A DNA stretch of 64,000 nt from Methylobacterium fujisawaense (GTDB taxonomy: Bacteria; Pseudomonadota; Alphaproteobacteria; Rhizobiales; Beijerinckiaceae), in the NCBI RefSeq assembly GCF_014138435.1, contig NZ_JACJIM010000005.1:1-64000 (forward strand). The letters run 5' to 3'. This document shows, in pieces, positions 8,903-17,410 of the stretch. Made by a program: the position numbers and the translations under genes. The notes under the pieces are model-generated. The model had not been told where the DNA came from. It made no database searches and was given only the letters and a program-made list of their open reading frames with translations. Numbering within the stretch: the first letter of the stretch is position 1; every line of letters starts with the position of its first letter.

Positions 8903-10285
8903 TCAGCTCATCCCGCGCCTTCGGAGCCGATCCACGCCGAGATCGAGACCGAGCATCCCGGCGATCGCGAGGCCGGTCAGCGGGAAGAGGATCCCGAGCC
9001 CGAGGATCATCAGGGTCACGGTGACCCGCACCCGCCGGTTGCGCGGCCACGGCGGCACCCCGAGGCTGCCGGCCGGGCGCCGCTTCCACCACATCGTTCC
9101 GGCCGTCACGGCGAGCAGGATGGTGGCGAGGCAGAAGGCCAGCATCGCGAACTGGTTCGCGCGGCCCCAATGCTCACCCTTGTGGATCCCGATGCCGTAT
9201 TGGATCGCCCGGCCGACCGGGCCGAGATCGGCGAAGCGGACGTCGACCAGCGGCCGCCCGGAATACTGTTCGAGGGTGATCACCCGCTGCCGGGTGACGT
9301 CGCGCGGGTAGATGGCGGCGGCGTAGACCCCGTCGGCGCCGACGGGCAGCGCCAGCTCGAAGCCGTGGGGCATCCCCATGCGTCCGAGACTCGCGACGGC
9401 CTCGTCGATTCCAATGCCCGCGCCCGCTGCGGCAGGCGGTGCAGAGCGCGGTATGGGCGCGTCCTGCAGGGTCCAGCCCGCATCCTCGAGCCTGTCGCGC
9501 AGGGGTATCGTGGAGACCGGCCGGTTCGCCCAGAGCGCGGCCGGTTGGCCGAGGCCGGCGGCATTCGACCATGCGCGGAGCTGCTGCCCCCACCAGATCG
9601 ACCAAGGCAACCCGGTGAGCGCGAGGAAGAGCAGACCGCCGCCGGCCACGAATCCGGTGACGGCGTGGAGATCGCGCCACCACACGCGCCGGCGGGGCGT
9701 GGCGCGAACGGTGACGACGCCGCCGGTCCGACCGCGGGGCCACCAGAGATACGTGCCCGTCACCACCAGGATGACCGCGAAGCCCGCGACGATCTCGATC
9801 ACGGCATTCGCCAGCGGGCCGAGCAGGGCGAGGCTGTGCAGCCCCCGAACCACCGCCATGAACTCGCGATCGGAGCCGACGCGGTCGAGCACGTCGCCGG
9901 TGTAGGGGTTCAGGTAGACTTGGATGCGGCGATCGCCCACCGCGACCGTGACGCGCGCGGCGGCATCCGGGGCGGCGGGATCGACGTAGGTGACGGGCGC
10001 GCCGTCCGGCACCGTCTGCAGCGCATTGAAGATCAGGCGATCCGGGCCGAGCGGCGCCATCGCCTGGGGGGCGACCTTGGTCCGGTACGCGAACAGGCTG
10101 CCGTTGATCTCATCCTTGAACAGGTAGAGCGCGCCGGTCGCCGACAGGCTGATCAGGAAGGGCAGGCACAGAAGGCCCGCGTAGAAGTGCCAGCGCCAGA
10201 CGGCCCGGTAGATGGCGTCGCTGGACAGTCGTCCAGTGGCAGCCGCCCCGTACGCGGGGGCGCTGCCGTGCAGAACAATCGACAT
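8903..10285 (-). CDS. PepSY-associated TM (iron-regulated) membrane protein
   Basis: A 460-residue inner-membrane protein of the PepSY_TM family. It has four membrane segments: about 30-52 (YAGLLCLPFLISLSATGALY), about 160-182 ending WWPRG, about 205-230, and a C-terminal pair near 365-445. The typical 'RWHFYAGLLCLPFL' and 'HSLALLGPLANAVIEIVAG' segments are present, and PepSY-like domains lie between the helices. Related proteins are linked to iron or other metal uptake and to ferric-siderophore reduction at the inner membrane. It is probably co-transcribed with both DUF2946-like genes and the TonB receptor. Confidence 0.85.
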   Translation of the reverse strand: MSIVLHGSAPAYGAAATGRLSSDAIYRAVWRWHFYAGLLCLPFLISLSATGALYLFKDEINGSLFAYRTKVAPQAMAPLGPDRLIFNALQTVPDGAPVTYVDPAAPDAAARVTVAVGDRRIQVYLNPYTGDVLDRVGSDREFMAVVRGLHSLALLGPLANAVIEIVAGFAVILVVTGTYLWWPRGRTGGVVTVRATPRRRVWWRDLHAVTGFVAGGGLLFLALTGLPWSIWWGQQLRAWSNAAGLGQPAALWANRPVSTIPLRDRLEDAGWTLQDAPIPRSAPPAAAGAGIGIDEAVASLGRMGMPHGFELALPVGADGVYAAAIYPRDVTRQRVITLEQYSGRPLVDVRFADLGPVGRAIQYGIGIHKGEHWGRANQFAMLAFCLATILLAVTAGTMWWKRRPAGSLGVPPWPRNRRVRVTVTLMILGLGILFPLTGLAIAGMLGLDLGVDRLRRRGMS

Positions 10286-10324
10286 GAGGAGAGGTCCGGG
10301 CCTGAGCGATCGGGATCGGGATCG

Positions 10325-10684
10325 TCAGGCCGCGGGCGGACCTCGCGCGGTTCCGTTATAGGCCGGAGGTCCCGTCGTCGGGATCTCGGCTTCCGGGCGC
10401 CACGCACACAACGAGGTGGGCGCGGAGGGCCAGGCCGCCGCCTCCGGATCGATGGGGGGCAGCGTCAGCGTCCCGGCCTGCACGACCGTGCAGCACGCAT
10501 GGACATGAACGCCCTTGCTCGCAGGCTCGCCCGACGAATGCCCGGCGCAGAGCACCTCGCCCGGACCGTCCAGGGCGCGGCTCGGTGTGGCGAGTCCCAG
10601 AAAGGCTTGAAGCAGCAGCGCGTAGAGCGCGACCAAGCCAATGATCGCGCGCCCTCTACCCGTTCGAGGCTGCCGCCGGCGCAT
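10325..10684 (-). CDS. Small DUF2946-like protein, first gene of metal uptake group
   Basis: 119 residues with a hydrophobic N-terminal segment (IIGLVALYALLLQAFLGLA) and a later LCAGHS...HACC pattern, resembling DUF2946 proteins though with weaker match than the gene at 8488-8883. It lies 39 bases upstream of the PepSY gene and probably starts the operon. Its function is unknown; metal binding through the cysteines is a guess. Confidence 0.55.
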   Translation of the reverse strand: MRRRQPRTGRGRAIIGLVALYALLLQAFLGLATPSRALDGPGEVLCAGHSSGEPASKGVHVHACCTVVQAGTLTLPPIDPEAAAWPSAPTSLCAWRPEAEIPTTGPPAYNGTARGPPAA

Positions 10685-11089
10685 GGGGCGATCTAGGCGG
10701 CCGGGCTGCGGCGCGTCAATGCGCGGTTCTCATACGGCGCTGGACGCCCTGTGCATCGGCGACGACCGGGAGGGGCGCGCCCTGATGAGACCGCGCCGCA
10801 TCCGCCCTGACGCCGTTGGTTTCGAGGCCCTGCGGACGCCGCAGAGCGCGCCGTGCCGGATGTCGGAGTCCTACGAGCCCGGTCGCCCTTTAATCCGCTC
10901 GCCCGGTCGGCAGGGCTGGATTCTTCTCCTGTGTTGCTCATCCTGCGGAGAGATCGGTACAATCTTTATTATTCGTTCTGGATTCATCAGAGCATCAGCT
11001 TGACGGCCCGACCTGAGTCAATGAGACGTCGTCGGCAGAGTGCCACGGTGAAGGGCATGCCGCGCGAGCGGGAGCTTGGAGAGGGAACG
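10685..11089. other. Divergent intergenic region between metal operon and Liv operon
   Basis: No convincing gene is seen in about 400 bases. The region must hold the promoters for the minus-strand metal group and the plus-strand livK operon. It includes an AT-rich patch near 10960-10990 (tacaatctttattattcg) that is the best promoter candidate, placed about 100 bases before livK. Confidence 0.5.
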
Positions 11090-12301
11090 ATGGTCTTCGC
11101 AGGTCGCGCAGCAGCTGCGGTGCTGTTCTTATCGATGTTGTCGGCCCCCGCATGGGCTGCGGATCCGATCAAGATCGGGCTGAGCGGTCCCTATACCGGG
11201 GGATCGTCTTCGATGGGCGTCTCAATGCGCGACGGCGCCAAGCTCGCCGCTGCCGAGATCAACAAGGCCGGCGGTGTCCTCGGTCGGCCGATCCAGCTCG
11301 TCGAGCGCGACGACGAGGCCAAGAACGAGGTCGGTGCGCAAGTCGCGCAAGAGCTGATCAATAAGGAGAAGGTGGTCGCGACGGTCGGGTTCATCAACAC
11401 CGGCGTCGCGCTCGCGGCCCAACGCTTCTACCAAGAAGCCGAAATTCCGGTGTTCAACAACGTTGCCACCGGAACGATCATCACCAATCAGTTCAAAGAG
11501 CCGGATTACGACGCGAACTACGTCTTCCGGAACTCGGCCTACGACGTGCTGCAGGCGGGCCTGATGGTCGACGAGGCCCTCGCGCAGGGCCATAAGAAGA
11601 TCGCGATCCTCGCAGACTCGACCAATTACGGCCAGCTCGGCCGTGAGGATATCGAGAAGTATCTCGGCACGAAGGGCGTGAAGCCGGTCGCGGTCGAGAA
11701 GTTCAACATCAAGGACGTCGATATGACGGCCCAGCTGCTCAAGGCGCAGCAGGCCGGTGCCGAGGTGATCCTCGCCTACGGGATCGGGCCGGAGCTGGCC
11801 CAGATCGCCAACGGCATGGCCAAGCTCGGCTGGAAGGTGCCGATGATCACCAGCTGGCCGTCCTCGATGCAGAGCTTCATCGACATCGCCGGCGCGAACG
11901 GCAACGGCGTGGTCATGCCCCAGACGTTCATCGAGGACCAGACGCTGCCGAAGCGGAAGGCTTTCCTTGAGAATTACTACAAGACCTACGGCGTCACGAA
12001 GATCCCGACCCCCGTGGCCGGCGCCCAGGGCTACGATTCGATCTACCTCCTCGCCGCGGCGATCAAGCAGGCGGGCAGCACCGACGGCGCGAAGATCCGC
12101 ACCGCCCTTGAGAACCTGAACGAGAAGGTCGAGGGCGTCGTCACCACTTACGACAAGCCCTTCACCGCCAAGGACCACAACGCCATCTCGCGCAACATGG
12201 TCGTGTTCGGGAAGGTGCAGGACGGCAAGATCGTCTACGCCAAGGATGAGGACGCCAAGAACGCCGGTGTCGTCCGCGTCAAGGAGAAGTCCTCGAACTG
12301 A
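11090..12301 (+). CDS. livK: Branched-chain amino-acid-type ABC transporter binding protein
   Basis: 403 residues from the ATG at 11090, preceded by GGAGAGGGAA. The frame is open further upstream but only this start gives a clean signal peptide (RAAAAVLFLSMLSAPAWA). The mature protein is a type I periplasmic binding protein (IKIGLSGPYTGGSSSMGVSMRDGAKLAAAEINKAGG), matching LivK/urea-like HAAT receptors. It leads the operon livK-livH-livMG-livF. Ligand could be branched-chain amino acids, amides or other small organics; the sequence does not settle it. The hairpin after the stop codon may stabilise this mRNA part. Confidence 0.93.
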   Translation: MVFAGRAAAAVLFLSMLSAPAWAADPIKIGLSGPYTGGSSSMGVSMRDGAKLAAAEINKAGGVLGRPIQLVERDDEAKNEVGAQVAQELINKEKVVATVGFINTGVALAAQRFYQEAEIPVFNNVATGTIITNQFKEPDYDANYVFRNSAYDVLQAGLMVDEALAQGHKKIAILADSTNYGQLGREDIEKYLGTKGVKPVAVEKFNIKDVDMTAQLLKAQQAGAEVILAYGIGPELAQIANGMAKLGWKVPMITSWPSSMQSFIDIAGANGNGVVMPQTFIEDQTLPKRKAFLENYYKTYGVTKIPTPVAGAQGYDSIYLLAAAIKQAGSTDGAKIRTALENLNEKVEGVVTTYDKPFTAKDHNAISRNMVVFGKVQDGKIVYAKDEDAKNAGVVRVKEKSSN

Positions 12302-12311
12302 GGTCCCGACG

Positions 12312-12333
12312 CCCGCGCCCACCCGGGCGCGGG
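12312..12333 (+). promoter_or_regulatory. Intercistronic hairpin between livK and livH
   Basis: CCCGCGCCC (12312-12320), a 4-base loop, and GGGCGCGGG (12325-12333) form a perfect 9-bp GC-only stem 10 bases after the livK stop. No T-run follows, so it is more likely an mRNA-stabilising or partial-termination element than a full terminator. Such hairpins often keep binding-protein transcripts more abundant than those for the membrane parts. Confidence 0.6.
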
Positions 12334-12433
12334 TGCCCCAGAGTCCGGCGGCACTCCAGCCTGCCGGCACGTCGCATATCGGTCCCGCGGCGCGCGCCGC
12401 GCGGCCGGACGACCCTCCGGTGACAACGCATCC

Positions 12434-13306
12434 ATGGCCATCCTGCTTCAGCTCATCGCCTCAGGCGTCGCGGTCGGCATGATCTACGCCGCCATCGCGT
12501 TCGGCTATCAGCTCACCTTCGCGACCTCGAAGACGCTCAATTTCGGCCAGGGCGAGGCGCTGGCGCTCGGGGCCCTGTTCGGCCTGACCCTGGTGCCCTT
12601 CGTCGGCTACTGGCTGATGATCCCGCTGGTCCTCGTCTTCGGCTTCGCCCTCGGGGCCGTGGTCGAGCGCCTGGGCGTGCGCCCGGCCGTGAAGATCAAG
12701 TCCGAATACGGATGGATCATGGCGACCATCGCCCTCGGCATCATCTTCAAGAACGTCGCCGAGAACGTCTGGGGCCGCGACGACCTGAAATTTCCCTCGC
12801 CGCTCCCCGAGACTGCCCTCGAAGTGGGCGGCGTCCGCATCCTGCCGATGGAACTGCTGATCGTCGCGGGGGCGCTGCTGATGATGCTCGCGGTCGAGAT
12901 CTTCAATCGCAAGTCGATCTGGGGGAAGGCGGTCGTCGCCACCTCCAACGACATCGACGCCGCCGGCCTGATGGGCATCAACACCCAGAAGGTGATCACC
13001 CTGTCCTATTCGATCAGCGCCATGACGGCGGCCTTCGCGGGCGTGCTCGTGGCGCCCGTGACGCTGACCGGGGCCACGATGGGCTCCGTGCTGGCGCTGA
13101 AGGCCTTCGCGGTGGCGATCATCGGCGGCCTCGAATCCGGCCTCGGCGTCATCGTCGGCGGCCTGATCCTCGGTGTCGCGGAGACGCTGACCGGCTTCTA
13201 CATCTCGACCGGCTACAAGGATGTGCCGGGCCTGATCCTGCTCCTCGTCGTCCTCTCCATTCGCCCCGTCGGCCTGTTCGGCAAGGCGGTCATCAAGAAG
13301 GTCTGA
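12434..13306 (+). CDS. livH: Branched-chain amino-acid-type ABC transporter permease LivH
   Basis: A 290-residue inner-membrane permease with about eight hydrophobic segments and the LivH hallmarks TLNFGQGEALALGALFG near residue 35-50 and 'GLMGINTQKVITLSYSISAMTAAFAGVL' in the coupling region. It pairs with the LivM half of the following fusion protein to form the translocation channel. It lies 132 bases after livK, with a hairpin in between. Confidence 0.93.
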   Translation: MAILLQLIASGVAVGMIYAAIAFGYQLTFATSKTLNFGQGEALALGALFGLTLVPFVGYWLMIPLVLVFGFALGAVVERLGVRPAVKIKSEYGWIMATIALGIIFKNVAENVWGRDDLKFPSPLPETALEVGGVRILPMELLIVAGALLMMLAVEIFNRKSIWGKAVVATSNDIDAAGLMGINTQKVITLSYSISAMTAAFAGVLVAPVTLTGATMGSVLALKAFAVAIIGGLESGLGVIVGGLILGVAETLTGFYISTGYKDVPGLILLLVVLSIRPVGLFGKAVIKKV

Positions 13307-13344
13307 CCGTGACCGCCCGCGCATCCCTCCCGGCAGCCTGAGCC

Positions 13345-15393
13345 ATGGCGCAGACCCTCGCCCCCGCCGACGCGCCCGTCCCGACCGCCGCGCCGAGCCT
13401 GTCCCGCCACATGGGCGCCCTCGGCGCCGTGCTGCTGGTGGTCTGTCTCGCCGCCTTCCCGCACGTGGTGACGAGTTCGTATTACATCCACCTCGTGGTG
13501 GTGATCGCCATCTACGCGATCCTGATCCTCGGGCTCGACATCGTGGTCGGCTATACCGGTCAGGTCAGTCTCGGGCATGCCGGCCTGTTCGGGGTCGGCG
13601 CCTACGCGGCCGCGGTGCTGTTCCTGCACTTCAAGCTCGGCGTGTGGTGGGGCATCCTCGCCGGGATCGGCGTGACCTCGGCCTTCGGCGTGCTGCTGGC
13701 CGTCCCGGCGCTGCGGGTCACCGGTCCCTACCTCGCCATGGTGACGCTGGCCTTCGGCACCATCATTCAGATCTTCATCAACGAGCTGACGCCCCTGACC
13801 AACGGCCCCCTCGGCATCACCCTGCCGCCGGCCCGCGTCCTCGACTTCTCGCTCCTCGGCCTCCAGGCCCCGTGGGGCGCAGCCGGGCGCAAGCTCGAAT
13901 TCTACTACCTCGTCTGCGTCGCGCTGCTGGCCACAATCCTGGTCGTCAACCGGGTGGTGCGCTCTCCCTACGGCCGCGCCTTCGAGGCGCTGCGGGATTC
14001 GCCGATCGCCTGCGACTGCATGGGCGTCAGCGTCTACCGCTATAAAGTCTATGCCTTCGTGATCTCGGCAGCCCTTGCCGGTCTCGCCGGTGCGCTGTTC
14101 GCGTGGTCGGAGCGCTACGTGGCTCCGAACTCCTACGGCTTCGAGCTGACAGTGCTGTTCCTGCTTGCCGTCACGATGGGCGGGCGCAAATCCCGGGCGG
14201 GGCCGATCATCGGGGCCGCGATCGTCGTGATGATGCCCAACGTGCTGGCCGATATCGAGCTGGTGCGGATCATGGCGGGGCTCATCGCCCTTGCCGCCTT
14301 GATCGTGGGCGCCCTCGCTTTCCTCCGGCGCCGGGAGGACCGCTTCGCCCTGCTGGTGCCGGTCGGGCTCTGCCTCGCCTTCTTCCCGGCGACCCTGGCG
14401 CTCGAATCCGTGACCGACTTCCGCCTGACGGTCTTCGGCCTGATGATCCTGTTCGTGGTGTACTACCTGCCGGACGGGATCGTCGGCTTCGTCCGCGAGA
14501 AGATCCCGGCGCTCCGGCCGGCCCACACCGCCGAGGGCAAGAGCCTCCACGCCGAGGGTGCGGCGCTCAGCGTCCAGAGCGGCGGTCGGGGCGCCGACCC
14601 GCTGCTCACCGTCGAGCAGGCCCTGATGCAGTTCGGCGGCCTCAAGGCCCTCGCCGGCGTCGACCTCACGGTCCGGCCCGGCACGATCCACGGCCTGATC
14701 GGGCCGAACGGTTCCGGCAAGAGCACGATGATGAACGTGCTGACCGGTATCTACCGGCCGACCGGCGGCAGCGTGACCCTGGCCCGCGGCCAGGGCTCGA
14801 AGCGCCTCGACGGGCGCACGCCCTCCGAGATCGCGGCGGCCGGCGTGGCGCGCACCTTCCAGAACGTGCAGCTCTTCCGGGAGATGACGGCGCTGGAGAA
14901 CGTGCTGGTCGGGCTCCATCACAGGTTCCGCGGCACCCTTTTCGACGCGATCCTCGGCACGCCGCGCCGCCGTCGGGAAGAGCGCGAGCAGCGCGCCCGC
15001 GCCATGGCGATCCTCGACTTCGTCGGCCTGGGCGCCCTGGCGCAGGTGGAGGCCCGCAACCTGCCCTACGGCAAGCAGCGCCTCCTCGAGATCGGCCGCG
15101 CGCTCGCCCTCGATCCTGTCCTGCTCCTCCTCGACGAGCCCGCCGCCGGCCTCACCGCCCCCGACATCGCCGAGCTGACGGCGATCATCCGCAAGATCCG
15201 AGACGCCGGCATCACGGTGATCCTCATCGAACACCACATGGACGTGGTCATGGGCCTGTGCGACCGCGTCAGCGTCCTCGATTTCGGCCACAAGATTGCC
15301 GAGGGCAGCGCCCGCGAGGTCCAGGCGGACCCGAAGGTGATCGAGGCCTATCTCGGCAGCCCGGTCGCCGACGAGGAGTTGACCCATGCTTGA
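13345..15393 (+). CDS. livMG: LivM permease fused to LivG ATPase
   Basis: A 682-residue fusion. Residues 1 to about 395 are a LivM permease (DIVVGYTGQVSLGHAGLFGVGAY; GLRDSPIACDCMGV-like coupling region) with about ten membrane segments. Residues about 415-682 are an ABC ATPase with Walker A GPNGSGKST, Q loop 'TFQNVQLF', a LivG-type LPYGKQRLLEIGRAL signature region and Walker B LLLLDEPAAGL, followed by the H-loop EHHMD. Signature is LPYGKQ rather than LSGGQ, as is usual in LivG. The same fusion is known in other alphaproteobacteria. It overlaps livF by 8 bases. Confidence 0.92.
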   Translation: MAQTLAPADAPVPTAAPSLSRHMGALGAVLLVVCLAAFPHVVTSSYYIHLVVVIAIYAILILGLDIVVGYTGQVSLGHAGLFGVGAYAAAVLFLHFKLGVWWGILAGIGVTSAFGVLLAVPALRVTGPYLAMVTLAFGTIIQIFINELTPLTNGPLGITLPPARVLDFSLLGLQAPWGAAGRKLEFYYLVCVALLATILVVNRVVRSPYGRAFEALRDSPIACDCMGVSVYRYKVYAFVISAALAGLAGALFAWSERYVAPNSYGFELTVLFLLAVTMGGRKSRAGPIIGAAIVVMMPNVLADIELVRIMAGLIALAALIVGALAFLRRREDRFALLVPVGLCLAFFPATLALESVTDFRLTVFGLMILFVVYYLPDGIVGFVREKIPALRPAHTAEGKSLHAEGAALSVQSGGRGADPLLTVEQALMQFGGLKALAGVDLTVRPGTIHGLIGPNGSGKSTMMNVLTGIYRPTGGSVTLARGQGSKRLDGRTPSEIAAAGVARTFQNVQLFREMTALENVLVGLHHRFRGTLFDAILGTPRRRREEREQRARAMAILDFVGLGALAQVEARNLPYGKQRLLEIGRALALDPVLLLLDEPAAGLTAPDIAELTAIIRKIRDAGITVILIEHHMDVVMGLCDRVSVLDFGHKIAEGSAREVQADPKVIEAYLGSPVADEELTHA

Positions 15394-16108
15394 GGTCACG
15401 GGTCTGTCGGCCGGTTACGGCCAGGTCGAGGTGCTGCACGGCCTCGATTTCGCGGTCCCGAAGGGGCAGGTCGTGGCGCTGATCGGCTCGAACGGCGCCG
15501 GCAAGACCACCACGATGCGCGCCCTGTCGGGCATGATCCGCCCGCGGGCGGGTTCGATCCGCCTCAACGGGCGCGAGATCGGCGGCCTCGAAAGCCACGA
15601 CGTCGCCCGGTTCGGCCTCGCGCACTCGCCGGAGGGCCGCCGCGTCTTCCCGACGCTCTCGGTGGAGGACAACCTGACTCTGGGCGCCTTCCCCCGGTTG
15701 ACGGGCGCGCGGCCGAAGGGCGACGTCGCGGCCGACCGCGAGCGCGCCTTCGAGATGTTCCCCCGTCTGAAGGAGCGGCGCACGCAGCTCGCCGGCACCC
15801 TCTCGGGCGGCGAGCAGCAGATGCTCGCGATGGGCCGGGCCCTGATGCTGCGGCCGGAGATCCTCCTGCTGGACGAGCCCTCGATGGGCCTCGCCCCGAA
15901 GCTCGTGGAGGAGGTGTTCCGGATCATCCGCCTGCTCAAGGCCGAGCAGGTCACCATGTTGCTCGTCGAGCAGTTCGCCATGGCGGCGCTCGGCGTCGCC
16001 GACCACGCCTATGTGCTCGAGAACGGTCGGATCCGCTTCCAGGGCCCGGCGCAGCAAATGCGCAACGATCCGGCCGTCCGGGCGGCCTATCTCGGCGGCA
16101 GCCACTGA
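15386..16108 (+). CDS. livF: Branched-chain amino-acid-type ABC transporter ATPase LivF
   Basis: 240 residues, the full length for LivF. It has Walker A GSNGAGKTT, the signature LSGGEQQML, Walker B ILLLDEPSMGLAP and H-loop VEQF. It should form the ATPase heterodimer with the LivG half of the preceding fusion. The start overlaps the end of that gene, so translation is coupled. It is the last gene of the operon. Confidence 0.93.
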   Translation: MLEVTGLSAGYGQVEVLHGLDFAVPKGQVVALIGSNGAGKTTTMRALSGMIRPRAGSIRLNGREIGGLESHDVARFGLAHSPEGRRVFPTLSVEDNLTLGAFPRLTGARPKGDVAADRERAFEMFPRLKERRTQLAGTLSGGEQQMLAMGRALMLRPEILLLDEPSMGLAPKLVEEVFRIIRLLKAEQVTMLLVEQFAMAALGVADHAYVLENGRIRFQGPAQQMRNDPAVRAAYLGGSH

Positions 16109-16552
16109 GGCCGCCGCGAGACCCCCGGTCGCGGAGACCGATCCGCTCCGGGGGCTGACGCTTCGGGCGGGGCGCGATGCCGTCAATCTGGACCGTCGCG
16201 TCCTGCGAGCGTCGCCCTCGTGAAGGCCGGCGTGTCCTGCACAGGGCTATGCGGAGCCTGCCCAACGACGACATCCGTGCTCCAGCAGCCCGGCCACGCC
16301 TCGCTTTGGGGAATCGGACGCATGCACCGCCGGAGGCCCCCGCCGTTTCGGCTCTCGCCGGCCGACGCGAGCACGAATCAAGCATTGCCGGCCAGGAGAT
16401 GCATCGTGGCTGCCCCTGCGCGGAGCCGGATGAAATGACTTGTCATTGATCATCCCTGCATTCGCGAGCTCCGAACGCCGGTAACCTCCTGTGTCGCCCT
16501 GTCGTGGGGCTCCGGCAGCCGAGGGTGGCTGCCGAACGGGAAGGGCGGTCTG
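16109..16552. other. Gene-poor stretch after livF
   Basis: About 440 bases with no reading frame that looks like a protein on either strand. The open frames seen here are arginine- and proline-rich products of high GC. No clear terminator with a T-run was seen. Confidence 0.5.
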
Positions 16553-16816
16553 ATGAGACGTCGCGTGTCGGCCCTCCTGATCCTTCCGGCATTCGCCTTT
16601 GCCGGCTCCGTGCAGCCAAGTGCGGGGTCGCCGGACGCGCCGGCCACCTTCGTCGAACCGATGGATGGGCCGCACCGTCATTGCTCCGGCTCCTGTATGA
16701 AGACGGGGGCCTTGCAATGGATTTGCCGGCGCGATCAGACCTGTTCCATCGATTGTGCGACGGCACCGCCGAAGATGCATTGTCACGACCCCGAGCCGCC
16801 GCGCCGGGCGCGCTGA
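16553..16816 (+). CDS. Small secreted cysteine-rich protein
   Basis: 87 residues with a signal peptide (RRRVSALLILPAFAFAGSV) and six cysteines in the mature part (HCSGSCMK, WICRRDQTCSIDCA, MHCHD), with histidines. A GGGAAGGG run lies about 8 bases before the ATG. The cysteine spacing suggests a disulfide-bonded or metal-binding periplasmic peptide. I do not recognise the family. It stands alone between the Liv operon and the hybrid kinase. Confidence 0.5.
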   Translation: MRRRVSALLILPAFAFAGSVQPSAGSPDAPATFVEPMDGPHRHCSGSCMKTGALQWICRRDQTCSIDCATAPPKMHCHDPEPPRRAR

Positions 16817-17410
16817 GGCGAGACAGCGCGGCCTGGTTCGACTCAGCCGATGAGGCCTCCGAGGCCGCCGGTGACCAGGCGGGCGTGGCCTGCAGGGATG
16901 AGAAGGGTCATCCCGATGCCGCCGGGAACCGCGTGCCGAACCGGCATCCGCGTCCTCGCGCATAGGTCTGAAGCTCGGCTGATCCCCAGGATTGTGGAAG
17001 CGCCGGTCGGAGCGGCTTGGTCACGCATGGCGGCGTTCCCCTGGCGCATCGGGAAGGACGATCTTCGCTGGCGCCCGCGACCTGGCGGGGGCGGCAGGAT
17101 CGGGAGATGGAGCGGGCGCACCACGCCGAACGGCATCGCCAGATCTCCGGCGCGCGACGACTCTCAAAGGTTGGCGATTGCGCCGCCGGTCAGCCGTCCA
17201 TGGCTTTGACAACCTCGGCTCGCCATGAGACCGCTCTAGGGTGTTGGATGCACGAGCCTGTCGCGTGTCACGGCCAACACGGTGAACGGGCCTGCCTTCT
17301 CTCAGGGCGGCAACTGAAGGGTCGTTCGGCGCGCCGTCATGGCGGCGCATACGCGCGATCGTTCAGGCTCAACCGCGGAAGCAGTCCGCTCGGTCAATCC
17401 CTGAGGCCCC
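16817..17410. other. Gene-poor stretch before hybrid kinase
   Basis: About 590 bases without a supported gene. It should carry the promoter of the hybrid kinase. No repeat or RNA structure stood out by eye. Confidence 0.45.

Noticed and set aside
6346..9024. 892-codon plus-strand frame opposite the TonB receptor
   Set aside because: Antisense high-GC shadow with no domain; the minus strand has an intact receptor.
13213..15399. 728-codon minus-strand frame opposite livMG
   Set aside because: Charge-rich shadow of the fusion gene; all conserved motifs are on the plus strand.
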